Below, piece after piece: positions 40,164 through 46,213 of a stretch of DNA of 46,213 nt. The notes beneath the pieces were generated by a model. That model worked only from the letters and a program-made list of their open reading frames with translations, did not search any database and was not told where the DNA came from. Made by a program: the position numbers and the translations under genes. The stretch is from Phycisphaerales bacterium UBA1845 (GTDB taxonomy: Bacteria > Planctomycetota > Phycisphaerae > UBA1845), in assembly GCA_002338715.1 (NCBI GenBank), contig DDIR01000059.1, positions 43,451-89,663 of the forward strand, in the 5' to 3' direction. The first letter of the stretch is position 1; the number at the start of each line of letters is the position of its first letter.

Positions 40164-42932
40164 ATGAGCAAAGCACTCGTTATCGTCGAATCACCCGCGA
40201 AGGCCAAGACCATCTCCAAGTATCTTGGAAGCGGGTTTGAGGTGGAATCATCCATCGGACACATTCGCGACCTTCCCTCCAATGCCGCAGAAATACCCGA
40301 AGCCTATAAGAAGGAATCGTGGTCGCGTCTCGGTGTCAACGTGGAGAGCGATTTCGAACCGCTCTACATCGTGCCCAAGAGCAAGAAGGCCCAGGTCACC
40401 AAGCTTCGCAAGCTGCTCAAAGGCGTCGACGAATTGTACCTCGCGACGGACGAAGACCGCGAGGGTGAGGCGATCGCCTGGCATTTGCAGGAGGTCCTTG
40501 ATCCGAAGGTTCCCGTCAAGCGCATGGTGTTTGACGAGATCACCAAGACTGCGATCGTCAAAGCCGTCGATCAGACGCGCGACATCGATCGTCAGCTGGT
40601 CAGTGCCCAGGAATCTCGGCGTATTCTCGATCGGTTGTTTGGTTACGAAGTGTCGCCGGTGCTTTGGCGCAAGGTGAAACCGAGACTGTCCGCGGGCAGG
40701 GTGCAGTCGGTTTCGACGCGTTTGATTGTCAATCGCGAACGGGCGCGGATGGCGTTCGTCAGCGCCGGGTATTGGGACATTGACGCGAAGCTCAACGCAC
40801 ATCAGTCGACGCTTTCGGCGCGGATGGTGGAGTTGGGCGGTAAGCGACTCGCGATCGGTAAGGACTTCGAGGAGACCACCGGTCAGCTCAAGAAAGCCGA
40901 CAGCGTTCGGTTGCTCGACGAGAAACTGGCGACCGCGCTGGCTGACCGACTTCGCACGAGCGAATTCAAAGTCAGCGACGTCAAAGAAAAGCCATTTACG
41001 AACAAGCCTTATCCGCCGTTCATCACGTCATCGCTGCAGCAGGAGGCGGCGCGCAAGCTTCGGTTTGGTGCGCAGCGGACCATGCGTCTGGCGCAGAGTC
41101 TGTATGAGAACGGTTACATCAGTTACATGCGAACCGACTCGACGCATCTTTCCGAGCAAGCGCTGAATGCGTCGCGCCAGCAGATCGGTGAGATGTACGG
41201 AGCCGACTATCTTCCGGAAGCTCCGCGGACGTATAAGCGCAAGAGCAAAAACGCACAGGAAGCGCACGAAGCGATTCGCCCGACCGGTGATTCATTTCGC
41301 ACGCCGAAGGAGTTGGAAGGCGAACTCGATACCGATGCCTTGCGGCTTTATGAATTGATCTGGATGCGCACGATCGCGTCGCAGATGAAGGATGCGAAGG
41401 GTGTGCGGACCAGCGTGCAGATTGTGGCGGACGCCGGCAATGATGGCCAGGCGATGTTCACGACATCGGGCAAGGTGATTCAATTCCCCGGATTTCTAAG
41501 GGCATACGTTGAAGGGTCGGATGATCCGGACGCCAAGCTGGAGGATCAGGAGTCGATCCTTCCGCCGCTGAAAGTTGGCGAGGCCTTGGGGGTTGAAGAG
41601 ATCACGCCTTCGGGTCACACGACTCAGCCGCCGGCTCGGTTTACGGAAGCGTCGCTGGTGAAGGAGTTGGAAGAGCGCGGGATTGGTCGGCCTTCGACTT
41701 ACGCGAGCATCATTCAGACGATTCAGGATCGCGGGTACGTGTGGAAGAAGGGCACGGCGCTGGTCCCGACGTTTACGGCGTTTGCGGTGGTGAACCTTTT
41801 GGAGACGCATCTTCCGGAGTTGGTGGACTACGAGTTCACCGCGAAGATGGAAGATGGTCTCGATGCCATTGCCAGCGGGGAGCGCGATGCCGGACCCTGG
41901 CTCCACGACTTTTACTTTGGCGATCCGAAGTCCAAGAAGAACGGCGACCATGTTGCCGACATCGGTTTGAAGCAACTCATCGGATCGGGATGGGAAGAGA
42001 TCGACGCCCGTTCGATTTGTTCGATTCATCTCGGGACGAATGCGGATGGCGCGGAGGTTTATGCGCGCGTCGGGCGTTATGGTCCGTATGTGCAAGCTGG
42101 CGATGAAGATTTGCGGGCGACGGTGCCCGATGATATCGCTCCTGATGAGTTGACCCTTGAGCGAGCGCTCGGGTTACTCGACCAAGCCGCGATGGGCGAT
42201 CGCGTTCTTGGGCATCACCCGGAAACGAATCAGCCGATCTACATCAAGACCGGTCGATTTGGGCCTTATGTGCAGCTTGGCGATCCGGAATTGACGCCGA
42301 AGGGGAATATCAAGAAGGGTTCCAAACCCAAGATGGCCAGCCTTTGGCCCAACATGTCGATCGAGACCGTGACGCTTGAAGAAGCGACGATGTTGCTGTC
42401 GTATCCGCGCGAGTTGGGGGCGCATCCGGAAACGGGTGACGTGATCACGGCGCAGGATGGAAAGTTCGGTCCTTATCTTCGCATGGGGACCGACAGCCGA
42501 AGCCTCGAAAACCATGAGAAGCTTGCGAGCGTGACCTTGGCTGAAGCGATTGAAATCTTCAAGCAGCCGAAGGGGCGTCGGGCGCGGGGTTCGTCGATCA
42601 TCGCGGAGCTTGGCAAGCATCCTGATAGCGAAGCGGATGTGAAGGTGAAGAATGGCCGCTTCGGTCCTTACGTGACGGATGGTGAAGTGAATGCAACCAT
42701 TCCGAAGGGGCGCGATCCGGCATCGATTTCGCTTGCAGAAGGTTTGGAGTTGATCGCGGCGCGTGAGCAGAAGTTGCGCGATCAGGGTAAGGACCCTCGA
42801 GCGAAGAAGGTCGCTAAGAAAAAGACCGTTAAGAAGAAGACAGCCAAGAAGGCGGCTTCGAAGAAGAAGACGGTTAAGAAGAAGACTACCAAGAAAAAGA
42901 CGGCTAAGAAGGGCGCGGCGTCTAGCGTTTAG
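40164..42932 (+). CDS. topA: DNA topoisomerase I with lysine-rich C-terminal tail
   Basis: Type IA topoisomerase, 922 residues, which relaxes negative supercoils. Toprim motifs: MSKALVIVESPAKAKTISKY and LATDEDREGEAIAWHL. The active-site tyrosine is in YISYMRTDSTHLS, near residue 320, and GRPSTYASIIQTIQDRGYV is a conserved downstream block. In place of zinc fingers the C terminus has four TopA C-terminal repeats (GRYGPYVQAG, GRFGPYVQLG, GKFGPYLRMG, GRFGPYVTDG). The last 45 or so residues are mostly Lys/Ala/Thr, like histone H1 tails. No ribosome site is seen before the ATG. A composite repeat begins 9 nt after the stop. Confidence 0.96.
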   Translation: MSKALVIVESPAKAKTISKYLGSGFEVESSIGHIRDLPSNAAEIPEAYKKESWSRLGVNVESDFEPLYIVPKSKKAQVTKLRKLLKGVDELYLATDEDREGEAIAWHLQEVLDPKVPVKRMVFDEITKTAIVKAVDQTRDIDRQLVSAQESRRILDRLFGYEVSPVLWRKVKPRLSAGRVQSVSTRLIVNRERARMAFVSAGYWDIDAKLNAHQSTLSARMVELGGKRLAIGKDFEETTGQLKKADSVRLLDEKLATALADRLRTSEFKVSDVKEKPFTNKPYPPFITSSLQQEAARKLRFGAQRTMRLAQSLYENGYISYMRTDSTHLSEQALNASRQQIGEMYGADYLPEAPRTYKRKSKNAQEAHEAIRPTGDSFRTPKELEGELDTDALRLYELIWMRTIASQMKDAKGVRTSVQIVADAGNDGQAMFTTSGKVIQFPGFLRAYVEGSDDPDAKLEDQESILPPLKVGEALGVEEITPSGHTTQPPARFTEASLVKELEERGIGRPSTYASIIQTIQDRGYVWKKGTALVPTFTAFAVVNLLETHLPELVDYEFTAKMEDGLDAIASGERDAGPWLHDFYFGDPKSKKNGDHVADIGLKQLIGSGWEEIDARSICSIHLGTNADGAEVYARVGRYGPYVQAGDEDLRATVPDDIAPDELTLERALGLLDQAAMGDRVLGHHPETNQPIYIKTGRFGPYVQLGDPELTPKGNIKKGSKPKMASLWPNMSIETVTLEEATMLLSYPRELGAHPETGDVITAQDGKFGPYLRMGTDSRSLENHEKLASVTLAEAIEIFKQPKGRRARGSSIIAELGKHPDSEADVKVKNGRFGPYVTDGEVNATIPKGRDPASISLAEGLELIAAREQKLRDQGKDPRAKKVAKKKTVKKKTAKKAASKKKTVKKKTTKKKTAKKGAASSV

Positions 42933-42941
42933 ATCGCCTTT

Positions 42942-43087
42942 AGTCCAGCCGTAGCGGTGCAGAACCGTCGTCACTCCCGTGCAGGCGGGAGTCCAGGGGG
43001 AGAGCAAGGTCAGATTTGCTGAGCATTGCCCCTGTATCGCGTTTGGCGTGCGAGCAAAACGCTGCGCTTGGATTAGAATCGCTATAG
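42942..43087 (+). repeat. 146-bp composite repeat element, copy B
   Basis: Co-linear with 11981-12127; see the conserved ends CCGTAGCGG and CTTGGATTAGAATCGCTATAG. It contains the REP-like palindrome at 42970-42997 and starts 9 nt after the topA stop codon, the same offset as copy A after recO. Confidence 0.7.
42970..42997 (+). repeat. REP-like palindrome, inside composite element B
   Basis: GTC-ACTCCCG, loop TGCAGG, CGGGAGT-CCAGG. The second pair of the stem is C-G where other copies have T-A, so both sides changed together. Confidence 0.8.
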
Positions 43088-43144
43088 TTTGGTGTTGTGC
43101 GCTGTTTGAGTTTGTTTGCTGGTTGATGTGCTGTTGGTTCACTT

Positions 43145-43174
43145 CAGTCCCCCACCCTGGAAGGGCGGGGCACC
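43145..43174. repeat. GC-rich palindromic repeat, family 2, copy 2
   Basis: CAGTCCCCCACCCTGGAAGG followed by GCGGGGCACC: almost identical to 4666-4695. It sits 5 nt before the left REP of pair 3 and between convergent topA and the zinc-ribbon gene. Confidence 0.75.
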
Positions 43175-43179
43175 ATTTC

Positions 43180-43208
43180 GTCATTCCTGCGCACGCGGGA
43201 ATCCAGAA
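43180..43208 (+). repeat. REP-like palindrome, pair 3 left
   Basis: GTC-ATTCCTGC, loop GCAC, GCGGGAAT-CCAGAA, with one T-G wobble in the stem. It faces the copy at 43300-43328. Confidence 0.85.
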
Positions 43209-43299
43209 TTACATGATATGACTTGGCTGTTCTTGGTGCTGCGTTGGATAGCGGTGGCGATTTCTTGGTTGGTTGGGTTTGTTTGGCGGTTATGTTTTC

Positions 43300-43328
43300 T
43301 TCTGGATTCCCGCCTTCGCGGGAATGAC
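43300..43328 (-). repeat. REP-like palindrome, pair 3 right
   Basis: TTCTGG-ATTCCCGC, loop CTTC, GCGGGAAT-GAC; inverted mate of 43180-43208, 91 nt away, the pair spanning 149 bp. Taken with the composite element and family-2 palindrome, the whole 426-bp gap from 42933 to 43358 is mostly repeats and contains no gene. Confidence 0.85.
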
Positions 43329-43358
43329 GGCACCGCTCCGTTGCAGCTTACTACCTCT

Positions 43359-44513
43359 CTAGTGTCGGGTTTCGACGTTGATCTTCCAGGCTTTGTTCAT
43401 GCTGGTTAGCGTGCGCGCCAGGCTGCTTGCGGCTAGTGGTGTGGTGGCTAGCGTGGATACTTTCAGATCATCCTGATGGATATCGATGTTGGCGAGTGAT
43501 GGTGTGGCTTCGATTTCGAGCGAGCCCTGTTGGTCGAGGCGGTATTCGCGAAGGGCTGCGTACTTTTTGTAGACGAGTCGTTTGTCGGTGAGGACGACGC
43601 CGGCGGCTCCTCGATCCGACTGGGTGAAGTCGCGATCGGCGTAGTATCCGAGGAAATTCTCGCCGCTTTTCGGTTTGAACCATTGGCCCAGTTTGATGCG
43701 CACGCCGACGGCGAGTGACTTCCATTGGTTGTCGCGACGTTGCCGGCTTGCGACGAGCAGTTTCTTATAGCCAGCCGTATTCCTCCCGCCGTTGTTGCGA
43801 TAGAAGTCGAGGGCGATGGACGGGTGGGCGATGATCAGTTCGCAGAGTTCGCTCACGCCATCGGTGTGCACGCGGCCCCTGATCGCGCCGATGACGCTGC
43901 AGTGCGGGCAGATGCAATAGGGGAACGGTTCTTTGAATGGCGCGGGCATGGTTTCAATCGAATCGAGTGACTGGAACCAGTTGAGTTCGTGCTCGGCCAT
44001 CAGCTGTTCAAGTTTGCGATGGGTGCGCGTTTCGGTTTCGTTGATCATCGCGGCATCGCGCCCCGGGACTTTTTCGGGCCAGATGATCAAATGGACTTCG
44101 AGATTTTCGCGGCCCAGGCATTGAGCGCATTTGTGCGGGAATGAGCAGCGCAGATCGCGGTCGCGCAGGTCATTGGGGTTGAACGTAAAGTGGGCGCCGT
44201 GTTCGTCGAGCCCGGTGAAATCGACGCGGGGGGCGTTCGGTGGTGCGGGGTGAACCCATCGATTGCGGACCGGGACCTGGGTGGCTTCGCTAAACGTCTG
44301 GCCGAAAAGTCCGGTGCCACCGAGGACACTGTTGCTTGAGGGATCGTCTTCGGTCACCCATCCGAAAATGGTTTCATCGTCGATCGGTGGTTCTTCGAGA
44401 ATCTTGAACGCTTGTCCGCAGTTCTTGCAGCGTGCGCGCAGACCGATGTTGGCGCGGGGGACTCGATACTTCTGCGAGCACGAGGGGCACACTGCAACGA
44501 TGGCATCACTCAT
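43359..44513 (-). CDS. MJ0042-type zinc-ribbon protein of unknown function
   Basis: Protein of 384 residues opening with an MJ0042-type zinc ribbon (AVCPSCSQKYRVPRANIGLR, then ARCKNCGQAF), a common start of planctomycete proteins. Further cysteine pairs, HKCAQCLGREN (about residue 130) and CICPHCSVIG (about residue 200), suggest two half-ribbons of a second zinc site. The C-terminal half has YKKLLVASRQRRDNQW and a beta-rich domain with VVLTDKRLVYKKYAALREY, which resembles a PH-like/bPH fold. No signal peptide or membrane helix. Gene function is unknown. It converges with topA, separated by the repeat-rich gap, and is divergent from cmk. Confidence 0.8.
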   Translation of the reverse strand: MSDAIVAVCPSCSQKYRVPRANIGLRARCKNCGQAFKILEEPPIDDETIFGWVTEDDPSSNSVLGGTGLFGQTFSEATQVPVRNRWVHPAPPNAPRVDFTGLDEHGAHFTFNPNDLRDRDLRCSFPHKCAQCLGRENLEVHLIIWPEKVPGRDAAMINETETRTHRKLEQLMAEHELNWFQSLDSIETMPAPFKEPFPYCICPHCSVIGAIRGRVHTDGVSELCELIIAHPSIALDFYRNNGGRNTAGYKKLLVASRQRRDNQWKSLAVGVRIKLGQWFKPKSGENFLGYYADRDFTQSDRGAAGVVLTDKRLVYKKYAALREYRLDQQGSLEIEATPSLANIDIHQDDLKVSTLATTPLAASSLARTLTSMNKAWKINVETRH

Positions 44514-44828
44514 GGGATTCGATGCCCTGCGACTGGGTTTTCAAAAGAACCGGCGACAGAAGTGAAGTGCCGGTTGACTCACACACGACAACACATGAAT
44601 ACGATCAATGTGGCTGCCACACACCCTGTTGATTTTACTGTTCGGGTTTTACGCAGTCAACGCAGAAGTGATTACCGCGTGTTGAATGCAGGGCGTTTAT
44701 CGCCTGAAAAAGGGGGGAAATGTCGCGGCCCGTGGCGAAGGTAGCCGGGCGGCGGATCTGGTGATTGTGACTTGCGGATCGGGCGGCTTACGTGATTATC
44801 GGGCGCTTGATCGGATTCGAAATGAACC
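44514..44828. other. Intergenic region upstream of cmk
   Basis: About 330 bp lie between the divergent zinc-ribbon gene and cmk. An open frame runs in phase into cmk from 44686, but those 53 extra codons do not resemble any cytidylate kinase and lack a ribosome site. Apart from the cmk promoter at its right end I see nothing in it. Confidence 0.4.
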
Positions 44829-44834
44829 TACAAT
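44807..44834 (+). promoter_or_regulatory. Candidate cmk promoter
   Basis: TTGATC at 44807-44812 and TACAAT at 44829-44834 with a 16-nt spacer. The -10 ends 10 nt before the cmk ATG at 44845, so the mRNA leader would be only a few bases or none, in keeping with the lack of a Shine-Dalgarno site. Confidence 0.4.
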
Positions 44835-44844
44835 CGAAACGCAA

Positions 44845-45513
44845 ATGATAATCACCATTGATGGACCGGCTGGCTCCGGCAAATCGACTGCTGCCCGCAA
44901 ACTGGCAGCCCACCTTGAGATTCCATATCTGGATACGGGGGCGATGTATCGCGCCCTTGCGCATCTTGCGCTGGAAGAGGGCGTGTCGATCGACGATCAC
45001 GACGCCCTGGTGCAATTGGCCGAGAGCGCCGACCTTTGGCTCGACTGCGGTCCGACGCACACGCGCGTCAAAGCCAACGGGCACGACATCAGCGAAGCGA
45101 TTCGTTCGATGGCCGTCAGCCAGGTGACTTCGCCGATCGCGCGCATTCCTGAAATTCGCCAGATCCTCGTTGAGAAACAGCGGACAATCGGACAGCAGCT
45201 CGGTTCGTTCGTGACCGAAGGGCGCGATCAGGGCAGCGTGGTGTTCAAGGATTTAGCCGACGTGCGCTTCGTGGTTGACGCCGACTTGGAGAAGCGAGCG
45301 CAACGTCGCTATCAGGAATTGATCGCGGATGGCGAAGATGTTTCGCTCGATGAAGTCCGCGAAAACCTCAACACCCGCGACGCCAACGATTGCAAGCAAT
45401 GGGCGCCCCTGCTCGAACCAGGTCAATCCATCAAGATCGACACCACCAACATGACGCTGTCGGAAGTGGTGGACTGCCTCGAAAGCCACGTCCGCGAAGC
45501 CGTTGGGGCGTAG
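44845..45513 (+). CDS. cmk: Cytidylate kinase
   Basis: CMP/dCMP kinase of 222 residues, normal length. The P-loop is IDGPAGSGKST near residues 5-15, followed by YLDTGAMYRALAHLAL for nucleotide binding and the conserved TEGRDQGSVVF (family TEGRDmGTVVF, with Gln where Met or Ile is usual) and RAQRRYQEL, then the NxRDxxD block NTRDANDCKQWAPL. It supplies CDP for DNA and RNA synthesis. The ATG at 44845 is chosen because homology starts there and a promoter lies immediately before it. The next gene, an unrelated membrane protein, follows 63 bp later on the same strand. Confidence 0.95.
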   Translation: MIITIDGPAGSGKSTAARKLAAHLEIPYLDTGAMYRALAHLALEEGVSIDDHDALVQLAESADLWLDCGPTHTRVKANGHDISEAIRSMAVSQVTSPIARIPEIRQILVEKQRTIGQQLGSFVTEGRDQGSVVFKDLADVRFVVDADLEKRAQRRYQELIADGEDVSLDEVRENLNTRDANDCKQWAPLLEPGQSIKIDTTNMTLSEVVDCLESHVREAVGA

Positions 45514-45576
45514 GACGCAAGTCCGACGTGCATTCGCGAGCGGTGTTGATCTCGGCTACGCAACGGGGGTTTGCCT

Positions 45577-46152
45577 ATGGGCGCAGGTCGCGGTCAAGAG
45601 AAGGGCTCCTGGTTGCCGCAATTTATCCAGCGCCGGCGCATTCTACTGGCGATTGGAATCAGCATTCTCATCCCGATCATTCGCTTTGCATACACTTCGA
45701 TGCTGGGGCAGGGGGCGCAAACGCCGGCTTCAGTCGCGCTGAGGACATCTTATGTCCAGTGTGCGATTCACCTTATGGTGCTCGCTGGGTTATGTTGGCC
45801 CTGGATAATCCATGCCGTCGCTTTCAGGGTGTCGTTGGCGGGTGTGACCACCGTTTTGTTTGTGGGATCGGTCAATGCGGTTGTTCAAAACAGAGGGTTC
45901 ACGAGGCTGGTTCCCTACTTGTTTCCGGTCGGTGTTGTGTGCGCTTTTATCGCCTTTCTTGCAGTGTCAATGTGTGTCACTTCTGGCGCTGTTTTCATGC
46001 GCAATCGATATTGGCCGATCTACCCGGAAGGGGCCTGCAAAGGATGTGGTTATGACTTGACGGGAAACGTGAGTGGCGTCTGTCCAGAGTGCGGAGTCTC
46101 CTTGCTTGCGACCGGTGACGTCGGTCGAAGCGAACAGGTTGATCTGGATTGA
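45577..46152 (+). CDS. Membrane protein with C-terminal CGYDL zinc ribbon
   Basis: Protein of about 191 residues with four or so hydrophobic helices: RILLAIGISILIPIIRFAY, VQCAIHLMVLAGLCWPWII, VTTVLFVGSVNAVV and LFPVGVVCAFIAFLAVSMCV. After the last helix comes the zinc ribbon CKGCGYDLTGNVSGVCPECG at about residue 160, facing the cytoplasm or periplasm depending on topology. This ribbon, CGYDLxG..xxCPECG, is widespread in planctomycetes and is found in many otherwise unrelated membrane proteins. The ATG at 45577 is taken as start; a TTG two codons upstream is possible. Function unknown. Confidence 0.8.
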   Translation: MGAGRGQEKGSWLPQFIQRRRILLAIGISILIPIIRFAYTSMLGQGAQTPASVALRTSYVQCAIHLMVLAGLCWPWIIHAVAFRVSLAGVTTVLFVGSVNAVVQNRGFTRLVPYLFPVGVVCAFIAFLAVSMCVTSGAVFMRNRYWPIYPEGACKGCGYDLTGNVSGVCPECGVSLLATGDVGRSEQVDLD

Positions 46153-46213
46153 CGCATGGGGATCGGCGCACCGTGGCATGTTGAGCGCTTTGCACTGGCA
46201 GGCAAGCTGCCAG

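Noticed and set aside
42790..42930. Repetitive DNA at the 3' end of topA
   Set aside because: This is the AAG-rich coding sequence of the lysine tail, in frame to the stop, and not an independent repeat element.

Overview
The window looks like a chromosomal segment, spanning the replication-origin region, of a flagellated planctomycete, probably of class Phycisphaerae. The clues are a CGYDL...CPECG zinc ribbon and an MJ0042-type N-terminal ribbon (both common in planctomycetes), a bacterial topoisomerase VI, a nine-heme c-type cytochrome, few strong Shine-Dalgarno sites and moderately high GC. The lineage is inferred from gene content; no rRNA gene is present to settle it.

Layout. 0-7 kb: TerC membrane protein, CPBP protease, tRNA-Ser(GGA), a GNAT enzyme, a BshB1-like deacetylase, an unknown helical protein, and a large Fe-S/CCG membrane oxidoreductase resembling ETF:menaquinone oxidoreductase. 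7-16 kb: tRNA-Glu(TTC), PolX, a NhaD-type antiporter, RecO, flagellin, a SEC-C/YkgJ cysteine-rich protein, a secreted YciI-like protein and a metal-binding lipoprotein. Next to the lipoprotein gene is a small three-helix membrane gene with an in-frame TGA. 16.5-20.4 kb: a TMTC-like membrane protein with ten TPRs, a secreted DUF1579 protein and a second GNAT enzyme. 20.6-30.3 kb: topoisomerase VI B and A genes run leftward, and dnaA, dnaN, dciA and gyrB run rightward, with DnaA boxes on both sides of dnaA. 30.6-46.2 kb: an isochorismatase-like pseudoenzyme candidate, tRNA-Cys(GCA), the nine-heme lipoprotein cytochrome, an Ntn-hydrolase, a HEAT-repeat protein, LepA, TopA, a zinc-ribbon protein, Cmk and a zinc-ribbon membrane protein.

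The core theme is replication and DNA topology. Initiator, clamp, helicase-loading factor DciA, gyrase B, topo VI A and B and, 10 kb further on, topo I all lie close together. recF and gyrA are missing from their usual places. Three of the topoisomerase subunits (Top6A, Top6B, TopA) carry lysine-rich tails.

The intergenic regions hold a family of short palindromic (REP-like) repeats. Three pairs sit in inverted orientation at a nearly constant spacing. Two more copies lie inside co-linear elements of about 147 bp placed just after the stop codons of recO and topA. I saw no prophage, insertion sequence, CRISPR array or defence island.
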